Shown here piece by piece: positions 45,830 through 56,115 of a stretch of DNA of 64,000 nucleotides. The stretch comes from Thermoguttaceae bacterium. Its GTDB lineage: Bacteria; Planctomycetota; Planctomycetia; Pirellulales; Thermoguttaceae. The stretch lies in assembly GCA_025060325.1 (NCBI GenBank), contig JANXBW010000023.1, positions 22,092-86,091 of the forward strand, written 5' to 3'. Position numbers and translations under genes: made by a program. How positions within the stretch are numbered: the stretch's first letter is position 1; every line of letters starts with the position of its first letter. Under the pieces are notes generated by a model. It had not been told where the DNA came from. It saw only the letters and a program-made list of their open reading frames with translations, and did not search any database.

Positions 45830-48184
45830 CTAGTCAACGCCCTCCTTCACTTCGCCCCCGAGGGTGGCACCGCCAGTGGCAGTGCGAACAATCGGCCGGT
45901 ACAGTGGCAAGTGCCGATAATACACCTGGAGCGTCATGATTGCCAGGCCTGTGGCGTATATCCGGCCTCCGTGACTCCCCCAATCGGTTCCTTCCGGGTT
46001 CCAGCTTCCCGCTTTACAACCTTCCTTTTCTTGTGTTCGGATCAAATGTTCACGCATGCGATAGTTCCACAGGTCAAACTCCGGCCCCTCCATGTGATGG
46101 AGCACTTGAGTGGCATAGTGATAGTAATAAATCTGTCCCAGAGCCGTCCCGCCCTCCGGCGGCAAGTTTTGCGCTAGATACTGACAGCCGGCCACAAGCT
46201 CGCGATCGTCCTTGCGGCATCCCAAATATTGTCTTGTCAACAAGCCTGCCGCTGTCATGGAAAGCTTTGGCTCCTTTTCGGCCGCCCGAGGATCGTAGCA
46301 GTATCGCGTGCGGATGAGCTCCGGCGGACCACAGGCACAAGAATCCACAAACCGCTGGGCGCGAAGGAGCGGATCCTTAGGAATCATTAAGCCCGCAAGT
46401 TGCCCGCTGCGGATGGCAAAAAACACCCAACTTGTCACCGACAAGTCCCCCGGCTGCTTGGGACCGTAACGCCACCCGCCTTCGGAATGCTGGGCATCCA
46501 TCAGGTAACGGATAGCAAGCTGCGTGGGAACCCGCAGCCGTTCATCTTGGGAGAGACCGTACGCTTCGCAAAGGGCCATTGTGCCCAACGCGTGGGCGTA
46601 CATGTTTCCGCTTAATTTGCCCGCCTCCTTCGACTTGGGATCACCGACCTGTGAGCGCACCAGGAATTCCAACCCTCGCTGGACCACCCGCCGATACTCA
46701 GCAAGCTCGCTTGGCCTCTCCGGGGCTCGATTGTGTGTAATACCCTCACCCAAAAAGGCAAGAAGGGCGAACGCCGTTCCAGCGATATCCTCATTTACTA
46801 CGTCTTTTTCGAATTCCGACCAGCAAGTACACGTTAGCTGTGACTCGTGATAGTACTTCAACGACCAACGACCATCCTTCGCCTGATGACGAGCAAACCA
46901 CCGTAAACCGCGAAGGACTGCCTCGTGCGATTCCGGCGTACCCCCGTAGGCTCGCATCAACGCTTCTTTACTTTCTGCGGTCAATCGGCCACCAAATGAC
47001 CCCCGGCGAAGGAGGGGAGCAAGATTAGGATCCGCCATGATTTCCCGCGGCAGGAAGCCCGACTCGCCGTAACTGATTCGCAGAATCAACGGATCCCAAC
47101 GGCGAAATTGGCCCACCTGGCTTACCACGCGCAGTGTGACTACCTGCTCCCTTGCCGTGGGAGCAACTTGGATATCCAGTGCCACTTCCTTTCCGTCCGG
47201 GGGTACCTCCACATCGGGAACGGTGACACCTTCCGGCGCATTTTCCACGGTAACCCGAACAGGCCCGGCGTAGCCCTTTCGCTCAACCGGCGCCCGAACC
47301 AGCTGCCCTTCACCCGGTCGGAGCGTGATCACTCGGAATGTATTAAGCCGCACCGGCGCGCGGTCAACACGAACATTGATTTGTTGCTCGATACTGCGAC
47401 CCAACACCCGCCCCACAAGCCGCAGGGTGTGTTGACCTTCCGGTATGTCTGCATCCGGTTCGAGCCGGACAACTACTTCCTTCGCCCCCGCCGCCAAATT
47501 ATCCACCTTGGCGGTCAATTTCGGTGGTACCCCCTCAATGGTTAGCGGGATTGGCCCCGCAAATCCGCTTCGTTCCACGGAGATTCTGAGGTCGACTGGT
47601 GTGGCCGGAAAAAGAACGACATCTTGCACCGGGCTAAACGTGGGGAGATTGATTTTCCGGACTGTTAGCTCAAGAGGCTGCTCGGCCGACAATTCCCCCA
47701 GTTTAGCTGTAACTTTAAGTCGCGCTTTCAATTCCTGGTCGCCCAGTTTTTCATCAACGGCGATTTCCAGCGTGCCGTCGCTTTCCCCGTCCGGAATTTG
47801 CGAGACAGTTACTTTGACGCCATCCGGGGCATCGGAGATAGCAAGATCTATCGGTCCTTGGTTGCCCGCGCGGTCCACCTTAACCGCGACCTTCGTCTTC
47901 TGGCCGGGGTCCAAACTCACTGGCGCGAAGCTAGCAAGCTGAATTGGTTTTGGCGGCGGAGGTGGGGGCGGAGTCTTCGGCTGGCTCACCTGGGCCTGGG
48001 GGGGCGGACTAGAACCTCCGCACCCGGACCAGCCGACCACCACAAAACACAAACAAATAAGGGCACACCAGGACTCAATTCCCCTTGGAAAAGTCCACCC
48101 TGTTTCGGCACTACTTGCGCGCCAGCACGGCATGAGAAAACGACCGGGCAAAACACCAAGAGATCTGGAAAAGGTCCCTAGCAT
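45830..48184 (-). CDS. Lipoprotein with beta-sandwich repeats and alpha/alpha-toroid domain
   Basis: 784 residues from ATG 48184, with AGGGGG upstream (a TTG at 48208 is less likely). A hydrophobic signal ends near VVGWSGCGGSS, a probable lipobox, followed by a Pro-rich linker. Three to four repeated beta-sandwich units (about 85-390) share the pattern PVxLxxxxGFAGPIxLTxEGVP and KGYAGPVRVTVENAPEGV. Then a helical toroid like squalene cyclases/prenyltransferases: GLRWFARHQAKDGRWSLKYY, YLMDAQHSEGGWRYGPKQPG, GSWNPEGTDWGSHGG with LAIMTLQVYY. No DxDD cyclase motif was seen, so cyclase activity is unlikely. Envelope role unknown. Confidence 0.8.
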   Translation of the reverse strand: MLGTFSRSLGVLPGRFLMPCWRASSAETGWTFPRGIESWCALICLCFVVVGWSGCGGSSPPPQAQVSQPKTPPPPPPPKPIQLASFAPVSLDPGQKTKVAVKVDRAGNQGPIDLAISDAPDGVKVTVSQIPDGESDGTLEIAVDEKLGDQELKARLKVTAKLGELSAEQPLELTVRKINLPTFSPVQDVVLFPATPVDLRISVERSGFAGPIPLTIEGVPPKLTAKVDNLAAGAKEVVVRLEPDADIPEGQHTLRLVGRVLGRSIEQQINVRVDRAPVRLNTFRVITLRPGEGQLVRAPVERKGYAGPVRVTVENAPEGVTVPDVEVPPDGKEVALDIQVAPTAREQVVTLRVVSQVGQFRRWDPLILRISYGESGFLPREIMADPNLAPLLRRGSFGGRLTAESKEALMRAYGGTPESHEAVLRGLRWFARHQAKDGRWSLKYYHESQLTCTCWSEFEKDVVNEDIAGTAFALLAFLGEGITHNRAPERPSELAEYRRVVQRGLEFLVRSQVGDPKSKEAGKLSGNMYAHALGTMALCEAYGLSQDERLRVPTQLAIRYLMDAQHSEGGWRYGPKQPGDLSVTSWVFFAIRSGQLAGLMIPKDPLLRAQRFVDSCACGPPELIRTRYCYDPRAAEKEPKLSMTAAGLLTRQYLGCRKDDRELVAGCQYLAQNLPPEGGTALGQIYYYHYATQVLHHMEGPEFDLWNYRMREHLIRTQEKEGCKAGSWNPEGTDWGSHGGRIYATGLAIMTLQVYYRHLPLYRPIVRTATGGATLGGEVKEGVD

Positions 48185-49584
48185 GGCAGCTACCCCCTGA
48201 GCACTCAAAGAGGTTACTGAACGGTAGCACTAATGAGATCAGCCCGAACAATCGCACTTCCTTCCCAGGGCACGCAAGTCGGAAGACGGCGCAAAGAGAT
48301 CCTGGTTAAAGACGTCGGCCGCCAAAATTATTTGCCTCCTAGTTGTCGATTATCGTCTTGGCCGTTAAATCGGTCAATTTTCAAACCGTGTTCTCGTTCG
48401 TCGCTACCGTGTACATTTCGACCAGAACTACTCGCACTCAATCTGGTGATAAGAAGCGGGGGCAACCTCGGCCAGCATCGGTCCGTTGCCTCTGGAAGCA
48501 GGCTTAGACTTGAAGCTTTCGGATAGACCCTCGCTAAGACAAAAGCAGGTAAACTTTCCGGTTGCCCAGCGCTCGGTGATTGCGGAAACACTTCCTTCGG
48601 GGGATAAGGCGGACAGCATCGCTGTGAAACCGGAGCTCAAACTCATCCCCACACAAAAACCGTCGGGGGATGGCTCCCTCAACCGGCATGGCTTTGGGGT
48701 TAGTGGCCGACGGTGCATAAAGGAATTCGGTAACCTAAGGGGGGCAACTACCTCGCCCGCTGAGTCAGACCTGGTGTCAGCAGCCCTTTCCCGGGCCGTG
48801 GAGAAAACTAGTCGGCTTGATCCCAGCCGCTCGTCTCGAAGCGATTTGCCCCACCGCCGGACCGTCGGCCGCGAGGGCAGGAGGGGAGAGCACCCGCCGA
48901 GGTAAATCGAAGCCTCATTCTTAAGCGGCTCACGACCAAGAGTCCAAAGAAGCCGATTGGCCAACTCCCAAACGGCGGGATTATTCCCACTCCACGGCAG
49001 CCTCCATCCTGAGTGCCCAAACATGCCCACTCAGCAAGGAGGCGTGTCAACTGCTTCGGTCCACTGATTTGGCCACCCCTATAGCCGAGCAGCGTGGAAA
49101 AACCCTGGTTCGCCGTGCACACACAAGCGAGATACGTGGCGGGTTAAGGGGCCTCTCACACCAGAGCGATGTCCCGTGCCTACAACTGTAGGTTTAACAC
49201 GGCCCTGCCAGGATCGATCACAACACTCTTCCAGCCCTCTATTTAGAGACTTACGCATGAGGCATGAGGCACAAACCTGCTGAGGCATGCTGGCATAGCT
49301 TCTCGCAACTATTCTTGATTAAACTAAGCAGCAAACACAACTTTATTTCGTTTGCAAATTAGGCTACGACGCAACTTTATCTTGTTTGCGAACTTAGTGC
49401 TAAAAATTCTGGCCCTTCTGGTGCTTCAACTTCCGATTTTTTCGCGTATTTCGTCAGATATATTTTTAAATTTGCAGCAGGGTCGTTTTTCCAGTAGATT
49501 GGTAGCAGCCTGCGGGTATCAAAGTCCCCAAGCACCGTTCGGTATCGGATGATTACCAATGTCCACGTAAGAGGAGGCCGATTT
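48185..49584. other. 1.4-kb gene-poor region with AT-rich 3' part
   Basis: The longest frame (200 codons, minus, 48428-49030) has odd composition and no motif; I do not accept it. From about 49300 the DNA is AT-rich and holds a direct repeat (see separate entry) and a run of GAGGC words at 49260-49285. It probably carries the promoter of the downstream Tat-exported protein. Confidence 0.35.
49338..49397 (+). repeat. Imperfect 25-base direct repeat upstream of a Tat-exported protein
   Basis: CAACTTTATTTCGTTTGC followed by AAATTAG (49338-49362) recurs as CAACTTTATCTTGTTTGC followed by GAACTTAG (49372-49397), 34 bases start to start. About 190 bases upstream of the gene at 49585. Could be a paired regulator site or a small duplication. 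Confidence 0.5.
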
Positions 49585-51168
49585 ATGCTTCGCACTTCCC
49601 TCCGCGCGATTCCCTTCCGGTGTCATTGTTGCCTCAGCCGGCGGCGGTTCCTGGCCGCATGTGGAACTGCGTGTGCGGCGGGCTTGGCCTCTTCCGCCTT
49701 GCCCAAGGCGTTTGGCGAGAGCGGCGCACAAGAGCGGCGGTTAAAGATCCGGGTGATGTATTCGCTCCATGCTCCGGTGCAGGATCGTCCAGATTGGCCA
49801 AATATCGGGTTTGATTTTCGGCCGGTGATGCAGAAGATCGAAACGGCGCTTCGCGAAGCCTACCCCGACATGGAATTCTTCCCCGCCATGGCAAGCGGGC
49901 CGGAGCAGGCCAAGAAGATCGTTGACGAAGATAACACCGCCGGCATTGACGGTTATATCGTTTGGCAGATGAACTGTTGGAACCGTGTCGTCCAAACGGT
50001 TGCCGAAACCGGTAAGCCCTGCTTGTATGTGGACTTTCTCTTCGCCGGGAGCGGTGGTTTCCTTGTTTACACGGCAGGCTTCATGCGGCAGGGGCAAGAG
50101 AATGTCGGGGCGATGTGCTCGTCCAAGATGGAGGACTTCCTGGCCGCAGTGGGTTGCTTCCGGAAGCTTCGCGAGGGTGCCTCGGCTGCCCAGGTAGCCG
50201 CCGCTATGAATCGCCTGCGGGTGGAGCGCACCCCGGCGCCGGGGGATCTTACTTGCAAAGCCGATTCGTGTACGGTGCTATCACCAGATGAGACGCTCCG
50301 CCGCGTGCGGGACGCAAAGATCTTGGCTGTCGGGGGCGGTTGGCCAGGGATTGTGGAAGCCCTCGACAAAGAACTTGGGTTGAAAGTGGTTCGGGTCGAA
50401 TTCCAAGAGCTCAATCAGGCTTACGACCAAGCCGACAAAGACCAAGCTCGGGAAATCGCGAGCAACTGGCAAAAGTCTGCGGCCCGAGTGGCGGACGTCA
50501 CTTTCGAAACGTTGGTCGATTCGGCCCGGATGTACTTGGCGGAGAAGGCACTCCTTAAACGTCACGGGGCCAACGCGATTACCATCAATTGCCTTGGCGG
50601 ATTTTACGGCGGGCACATCCAGGCCTATCCCTGCATGGGATTCCACGAACTGAATAACTCCGGATTGATCGGTGGCTGCGAATGCGATATCCGCAGCGCG
50701 GCGACGATGGTAGTCTTCACGGCCATGACTGAAGGCCGGCCGGGCTTCATTTCTGACCCTGTAATCGACATTGCCACTCGGCAAATCATTTACGCTCACT
50801 GTGTGGCCGCTAACCGTGTGTTCGGACCGAACGGGCCAGCCAATCCATTCGAGATCCTCACTCACTCCGAGGATCGCAAAGGAGCGGCGGTGCGATCCCT
50901 TATGCCGGAAGGGTACATGACCACCACCCTGGAAATTGCTCCGGAAAGGAAAGAAATCCTCTTCCATCAGGCCAAGTCGGTGGGCAACTCGCTCGAGGAT
51001 CGCGCCTGCCGCACCAAGCTGTGTGCCGAACCCGTCGGTGACTTAGAAAAGCTCATGCGAGAATGGGACCGCTGGGGTTGGCACCGCGTCACGTTCTACG
51101 GCGATCTTAAGGAAGGCGTCTTCGCACTAGCCGATCGGCTTGGCTGGAAGGTGACTGTCGAGGCCTAA
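49585..51168 (+). CDS. Tat-exported L-fucose/arabinose isomerase-fold protein
   Basis: 527 residues. Twin-arginine signal SRRRFLAACGTACAAGL followed by a mature N-terminus. The rest recalls the fucose/arabinose isomerase fold: IVWQMNCWNRVVQTVAETGK, KILAVGGGWPGIVEALDKEL, NCLGGFYGGHIQAYPCMGFH, GGCECDIRSAATMVVF. A metal site may be formed by the Glu of GCECD and nearby His, but I cannot confirm it. An excellent ribosome site (GAGGAGG) fixes ATG 49585 over the frame opening at 49549. Followed by a terminator and a second Tat-exported sugar-isomerase-like gene. Substrate unknown. Confidence 0.75.
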   Translation: MLRTSLRAIPFRCHCCLSRRRFLAACGTACAAGLASSALPKAFGESGAQERRLKIRVMYSLHAPVQDRPDWPNIGFDFRPVMQKIETALREAYPDMEFFPAMASGPEQAKKIVDEDNTAGIDGYIVWQMNCWNRVVQTVAETGKPCLYVDFLFAGSGGFLVYTAGFMRQGQENVGAMCSSKMEDFLAAVGCFRKLREGASAAQVAAAMNRLRVERTPAPGDLTCKADSCTVLSPDETLRRVRDAKILAVGGGWPGIVEALDKELGLKVVRVEFQELNQAYDQADKDQAREIASNWQKSAARVADVTFETLVDSARMYLAEKALLKRHGANAITINCLGGFYGGHIQAYPCMGFHELNNSGLIGGCECDIRSAATMVVFTAMTEGRPGFISDPVIDIATRQIIYAHCVAANRVFGPNGPANPFEILTHSEDRKGAAVRSLMPEGYMTTTLEIAPERKEILFHQAKSVGNSLEDRACRTKLCAEPVGDLEKLMREWDRWGWHRVTFYGDLKEGVFALADRLGWKVTVEA

Positions 51169-51630
51169 CCAGCATCGACCCCGGATCGGCTCACCCGAGG
51201 CTCGAAAAGGCGCTGACCACCGCGCCGCGGGGAGTAATTTGCCAAGTCCCCGGAAAGGGTGGTGGGTTTGCGCGTCCCGCAAGATCCGGGCTTCTTTGGG
51301 CGAAGATTGTGCCTGCGTATTTGCAATGCGGGGCGGTCTCAGAACCGGCCTCAAGGATCGAGCTGCCGGTAGGAAATCCGCTTTGCCCGGCTGCTTTGCC
51401 TCTGGCTTGTGAATCGCACCGAGGCGTCCGAATTCCCCGTCCTTTTGCACTGGCTCTATCCTCGCGATTCCCTTGCCCGAATTTGTAGATCAAACAAGCT
51501 TTCTCAATTAAACTTTTAATCGCATCAGGGCCTCCGGGGTTTTCTCGGAGGCCCTTCTGTCCTAGCTTTGCCTTTTTCAGTCGTCCCACTGCTTGCGCAC
51601 CCTCGAGTTAAAGGCTTTAGGAGCAATAGG
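51169..51630. other. Intergenic region containing a terminator
   Basis: 462 bases. Apart from the hairpin at 51528-51554 nothing was recognised. Confidence 0.4.
51528..51554 (+). terminator. Probable intrinsic terminator
   Basis: Perfect 9-base stem GGGCCTCCG (51528-51536) / CGGAGGCCC (51546-51554) with a T-rich loop, then TTCTGT. The T-run is short, so it may need Rho or may act as a leader hairpin of the gene 77 bases on. Confidence 0.6.
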
Positions 51631-52473
51631 ATGAGACAGAATCGTCGAGCGATCTTACGAACGGTAAGCTTGTGGACAGGCGCTGTGGCCCTCGGACCGG
51701 GCAATATTTTCGGATTGGTCTCTGGCCGAAAAATCCCGGTTGGTGTCCAGCTTTACTCCGTGAGGGAAGATGCCAAGAAAGATTTGCCTCGTGTGTTGGC
51801 GGCTGTTCGCGAGGCTGGCTACGAGGGAGTGGAATTTGCCGGCTACTACGGCCACTCCGCAGGGGCAATCCGCAAAATGCTCGACAACGAGGGGCTTACC
51901 TGTTGCGGGTCGCACGTCGCGTGGGAATTGCTCCAGCCAGAGCAGTTGGAAGCGACAGTGGAATTCAATCAGGCGATCGGCAACAAGTATTTGATTTGCC
52001 CTTATCTCGCACCTCAGTTGTTAATGCCCAAGGAAAAGGCGATCGACACGGCCAAGCGCTTCAACGAGTTGGCAGAGAAGGTGGCCGAAAAAGGGATGCT
52101 TGTCGGCTATCACGCCCATGCTCACGACTTTAAAAAAGTCAACGGCGAGACAGCTTGGGAGGTATTCTTCTCGTATACAAAGCCGGAAGTCGTCATGCAA
52201 ATGGATGTGGGCAATTGTTTAGCCGGTGGAGGCGATCCGTATGCAATGATCGAAATGTTCCCCGGCCGATCGAAGACCATCCACCTGAAGGAATTCGGTG
52301 GGCCATCCGGCGCCGTTATCGGCGAGGGAGAAGTTGATTGGGGGAAAGTCTTCGGTCTGTGTGAGACAGTCGGTGGCACAGAATGGTACATCGTCGAACA
52401 GGAAAGCTATCGTTTTCCGCCCCTTGAAGCGATCCGCCGGTGTCGCGAGAACTTAAAGAAAATGGGACGTTGA
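51631..52473 (+). CDS. Exported sugar phosphate isomerase/epimerase-like TIM barrel
   Basis: 280 residues, AP endonuclease family 2/xylose-isomerase-like fold. A short N-terminal export signal (RQNRRAILRTVSLWTGAVAL) looks Tat-like. Then VGVQLYSVREDAKKDLPRVL, VREAGYEGVEFAGYYG, VGYHAHAHDF, VVMQMDVGNCLAGG, HLKEFGG and WYIVEQESY supply the usual His/Asp/Glu metal ligands. GAGG-like AGGAGC site precedes ATG 51631. Members are common in planctomycetes; the substrate is not known. Same strand as the Tat-exported gene upstream, separated by a terminator. Confidence 0.85.
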   Translation: MRQNRRAILRTVSLWTGAVALGPGNIFGLVSGRKIPVGVQLYSVREDAKKDLPRVLAAVREAGYEGVEFAGYYGHSAGAIRKMLDNEGLTCCGSHVAWELLQPEQLEATVEFNQAIGNKYLICPYLAPQLLMPKEKAIDTAKRFNELAEKVAEKGMLVGYHAHAHDFKKVNGETAWEVFFSYTKPEVVMQMDVGNCLAGGGDPYAMIEMFPGRSKTIHLKEFGGPSGAVIGEGEVDWGKVFGLCETVGGTEWYIVEQESYRFPPLEAIRRCRENLKKMGR

Positions 52474-52930
52474 ACAGTTGTATCAATCACCAGGCGCAAT
52501 AATCCGGCATTTTTGCGGCTGGAAGAAAGATCTTTCGTCTCCTTAGCCGGGGAAGAAATTTGCATGATCCGCCACAAACCGAGCCGCAGGATGCCCTCCG
52601 TGGGCAGCCTTGGCGGACGGACCAAAGCGCCTTAACGGCCCGATCAGGGTCGGGAGACCGCGTTGCTCAGTTTGTGGGCACGACGTTGCGCAAGATCACT
52701 CGGTCTCCGCCCTCGATGCACTTGGTGGCCCGCCGGGTTAGTCGTTGCCCGAGCCTAATGCGGACGAAGGGCTTGTAGCGTCTTAGGATATCGGCAGACT
52801 CCCGGCTCGGTGACAACTCCGTGAGCGGCAGGCAACTAACATCCGGTTAGCACCAACGGCTGAGAGCTTCCATTTGGCGGTGGTCCTTTCTAAAAAAAGC
52901 GAAGCCCAAATCCCCCTAGAGAGAGGGAAA
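52474..52930. other. Intergenic region, no riboswitch recognised
   Basis: 457 bases upstream of a purine permease. I looked for a purine riboswitch fold and did not find one. Short frames here have no family features. Confidence 0.4.
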
Positions 52931-54382
52931 ATGCTCGACAGGCTTTTCCGTTTGCGTGAGCACAACACCAGCGTTCGCACTGAGATACTGGCCGGCATCA
53001 CCACATTCTTGACCATGGCCTACATCATTGTGGTGCAACCGGCGGTGTTGACCGGCGAAGTCTTCGTCCCAACTTTGGGAGAGAAAGTGCGGACAGGGAT
53101 GGATTTCGGGGCCGTCACGGCTGCGACTTGTTATGCCACAGCTATCTCTACTTTGCTTTTGGGACTACTTGCCAACTATCCCATGGCGCAGGCGCCGGGA
53201 ATGGGCGAGAATTTTTTCTTTGTGTTGACGGTTATTCCGGCCGCAGCGGGGTTGGCTGCCGTCCAGCAGGGCCAAACATCCGCGTGGCAAGTGGCACTGG
53301 GAGCGGTCTTCATTTCGGGAATCCTATTCCTGGCCATTTCCCTGCTAGGGCTACAAGTATCTCTCCTGCGAGCAATTTCGCCCACCTTCCGTAACGGCAT
53401 CGCGGTAGGGATTGGATTATTTATCGCTTTCATTGGGCTACAAAATGCCGGAGTTATCGTCAAAAACCCAGGCACTGGCGTCGCGCTGACAAATAAGATT
53501 GGGTCGTTGGATATACTTGTGTTCTTTATCGGACTTGTAACCACAGCCGCGCTATTTGCGCTTCGTGTTCGCGGAGCCATCATCTTAGGAATACTCATTG
53601 CCACAGTGCTGGCGGTTGCCTTGCGGGCAGTTGTTCTGTCCGTACCCGAGCTCGGGGCTTCGCCATTGGCGGAGGCTTCTCGACTCGTACTCCCGCCGGA
53701 AAAAGGGGGCTTTGCGGTTGCTAGTAGCCTTGTCTCTGCGCCACCTTCACTAGCGCCCACCTTCTTTCGTATGGACATCGTTCACGCTTTGGCATGGCAA
53801 ATGGCACCGCTTATTGTCATTCTCCTTTTCATGGACGTTTTTGACACCCTGGGAACCCTGGTTGGGGTGGCTGAGCAGGCCGGCTTCGTTCGGGAAAACG
53901 AAATACCTCGAGCACGGGAAGTTCTGACCGCCGACGCGCTAGGAACGATCATTGGTGCCACGGCGGGAACAAGCACCGTCACAAGTTACATCGAAAGTAC
54001 CGCAGGGGTTGAGCAAGGTGGGCGTACCGGCCTGACCGCCGTGGTGGTGTCGGTCCTGTTTTTGGCTGCGCTTTTCTTTTATCCGCTGGTGAAAATGATC
54101 GGTTCTTATCCGCCGCTTACGGCTCCTGCCCTCGTCGTTGTGGGGGCGATGATGATTCGCAATGTCACGAAATTTGACTGGGATAATTTTGCCGAGATTC
54201 TCCCCGCCTTTGTTGTTATGCTCGGTATCCCACTGTGTTACTCCATCGCAGATGGCCTTGCGCTTGGATTTATTACTTATCCCGTAGTGAAGCTCTGCGC
54301 AGGCCAGGCCAAGTCTGTACACTGGTTGATGTACGTTCTTGCAGTAGTGCTAATCCTTTATTTGGTTTTTCTCCGAGCCTAG
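52931..54382 (+). CDS. AzgA/PbuG-type purine permease (NCS2)
   Basis: 483 residues, about 12-14 membrane helices. Known members carry hypoxanthine, guanine or adenine across the inner membrane with H+. Signatures: EILAGITTFLTMAYIIVVQP, YPMAQAPGMGENFFF, GLFIAFIGLQNAGVIV, FDTLGTLVGVAEQAGF, ADALGTIIGATAGTSTVTSY and ESTAGVEQGGRTGL. ATG 52931 follows AGAGAGGG. Frame opens at 52874 but the earlier part is not conserved. Exact purine cannot be told. Confidence 0.92.
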   Translation: MLDRLFRLREHNTSVRTEILAGITTFLTMAYIIVVQPAVLTGEVFVPTLGEKVRTGMDFGAVTAATCYATAISTLLLGLLANYPMAQAPGMGENFFFVLTVIPAAAGLAAVQQGQTSAWQVALGAVFISGILFLAISLLGLQVSLLRAISPTFRNGIAVGIGLFIAFIGLQNAGVIVKNPGTGVALTNKIGSLDILVFFIGLVTTAALFALRVRGAIILGILIATVLAVALRAVVLSVPELGASPLAEASRLVLPPEKGGFAVASSLVSAPPSLAPTFFRMDIVHALAWQMAPLIVILLFMDVFDTLGTLVGVAEQAGFVRENEIPRAREVLTADALGTIIGATAGTSTVTSYIESTAGVEQGGRTGLTAVVVSVLFLAALFFYPLVKMIGSYPPLTAPALVVVGAMMIRNVTKFDWDNFAEILPAFVVMLGIPLCYSIADGLALGFITYPVVKLCAGQAKSVHWLMYVLAVVLILYLVFLRA

Positions 54383-54406
54383 GGAAGGCAGTGAGGATCT
54401 GATCCG

Positions 54407-55390
54407 GTGGGACAATTCTTACGGCTAACACTTTTATGCACTCTATCCCTCTTTGCCGGGAGCTGCCAGGCAAGCCAGGTGTCAACCCCAAAACACCCCC
54501 CCCGGACCGAGTCACTACCCAAAGCCGATAGCAGGAGCGTTAAACCTTTCAACGGCCAGCGCGCTTATCAGTACTTGGTGAAACTCTGCCAGCTAGGACC
54601 ACGACCGAGCAATTCGGCCGGCATGGAAGAGCAGCAAAAACTTCTCACAGAGCACTTCCGCGGGCTTGGGGCACGCGTCCACTTGCAGCGATTCCGCACC
54701 GTTCACCCAGTGGACCGTTCCCCGGTCTCAATGGCCAATCTCATTGTCGAATGGTTCCCGGCAAGAAAAGAACGGATCCTTCTTTGCGCCCACTATGACA
54801 CTCTGCCACTGCCGATGCTTGATCCTAAGAATCCCACAGGGACATTTGTCGGTGCAAATGACGGGGGAAGTGGAGTGGCGATATTGATGGAGCTTGGGCA
54901 CGAAGTAAATGAGCTAGGGCTTTCCCTGGGGCTTGACTTTGTCTTTTTTGACGGAGAGGAATTTATCTTTCGCGAGTCCGATCCTTACTTCTTGGGCTCG
55001 GAATTCTTCGCTCGGGCTTATCGCGACAAGCAACTCCCTTTTGAGGCAACCTACCGTTGGGCAGTGCTTTTGGACATGGTGGGCGATGCCGATCTGCAGA
55101 TCTTTCAAGAGCGCAACAGCCTCTCGTGGCCCGAGAGTCGCCCCCTTGTGCACCAGATCTGGGCGGTCGCCAAAAGGTTAGGCGTCAAGCAGTTTGTTCC
55201 CCGGCCAAAGTACGATATCCGCGATGACCATCTGATGCTGCGGAATGTGGGCGGCATTCCCTCGTGTGTTCTCATCGACTTTGACTATCCGTATTGGCAT
55301 ACTGAGGCCGATACCCCCGATAAGTGCTCCCCCCAAAGTCTTGCCGCTGTTGGACTGGTTGTGAGAGAATGGCTCAAGGAGATCCGGTAG
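54407..55390 (+). CDS. M28-family zinc peptidase / glutaminyl cyclase-like lipoprotein
   Basis: 327 residues from a GTG, 25 bases after the permease, possibly co-transcribed. Signal peptide with lipobox (LSLFAGSC). The M28 zinc site is seen in CAHYDTLP, GANDGGSGVA, FFDGEEF, LLDMVGDAD and the late YWHTEADTPD. Layout fits bacterial glutaminyl-peptide cyclotransferase/aminopeptidase relatives. Likely anchored in the envelope and acting on peptides; cyclase versus peptidase cannot be decided. Confidence 0.88.
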   Translation: MGQFLRLTLLCTLSLFAGSCQASQVSTPKHPPRTESLPKADSRSVKPFNGQRAYQYLVKLCQLGPRPSNSAGMEEQQKLLTEHFRGLGARVHLQRFRTVHPVDRSPVSMANLIVEWFPARKERILLCAHYDTLPLPMLDPKNPTGTFVGANDGGSGVAILMELGHEVNELGLSLGLDFVFFDGEEFIFRESDPYFLGSEFFARAYRDKQLPFEATYRWAVLLDMVGDADLQIFQERNSLSWPESRPLVHQIWAVAKRLGVKQFVPRPKYDIRDDHLMLRNVGGIPSCVLIDFDYPYWHTEADTPDKCSPQSLAAVGLVVREWLKEIR

Positions 55391-55436
55391 AGGGCGCCCT
55401 GGGTAACCCAACCTGCCCAGCTGGGGGAGACTGCCG

Positions 55437-55916
55437 GTGGAATCGTGGCTAACCGGGATGATCGGACTAGCCGTTGTGGCTTTTTCAGCCAGTTTACTGT
55501 TCCTCCACTGGCGCGAATGGAGCCAGCTGCGACGGCACTCGGGTGAAAGGCTCGCGACAACCGAAAGCGAGAACCGGTACCGGCAGCGTCGCCTTCGCCG
55601 GCGAGTTCAAACGAGCACGTTGGTAGGGATTGTCGGAGCTGGCATGATCGCTGCAGTTATCATGCGGCGGTTAGGGGTGGCACCCATTTGGATTGTTTCA
55701 GCGTGGTCCGCCATTCTCTTTCTGCTACTGTGGATATGTCTGCTTGCAGCAGCCGACATCATTGAGACCCAGCGCCACTATGGGCGTCTGCGTCACGAGA
55801 CCGCTGTGGAAGAGGCGAAGTTCCTGGCAAAGCTACGGCGTTCCCACGCAGCCGGCCCACCAATGGCCTCAACGGAGAGCAGCCAATCCGGCAACGGCAA
55901 GCCGGCAAAAGGTTAG
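55437..55916 (+). CDS. Small membrane protein, function unknown
   Basis: 159 residues from a GTG with GGGGGAG upstream. Three hydrophobic helices (about 5-25, 60-80, 88-110) with basic loops (RYRQRRLRRR), and a Ser/Gly tail. Follows the M28 gene by 46 bases. No recognised domain. Confidence 0.65.
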   Translation: MESWLTGMIGLAVVAFSASLLFLHWREWSQLRRHSGERLATTESENRYRQRRLRRRVQTSTLVGIVGAGMIAAVIMRRLGVAPIWIVSAWSAILFLLLWICLLAAADIIETQRHYGRLRHETAVEEAKFLAKLRRSHAAGPPMASTESSQSGNGKPAKG

Positions 55917-56115
55917 AAATGCACACGAAGCAGATAAGAAGTCCAAGGGACTGGCCCCCATCGACTTAGTCAACGGACAATGGCGGCGAAATCGCTTGGG
56001 AAGTGACTTCAGGCCAGATACCACAAACCAAAAAGGCCCTCAGCAACGGCTATGCGCCTGCGAGAATGAGATGGGCGAACATCTGGTTAGGTCTTCATTT
56101 GGGTAATAAGTCGAC

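Noticed and set aside
48428..49030. 200-codon minus-strand ORF
   Set aside because: No ribosome site, no recognisable motif, composition unlike the real genes.
52474..52930. Possible purine riboswitch before the purine permease
   Set aside because: No three-way junction or conserved loop words could be found.
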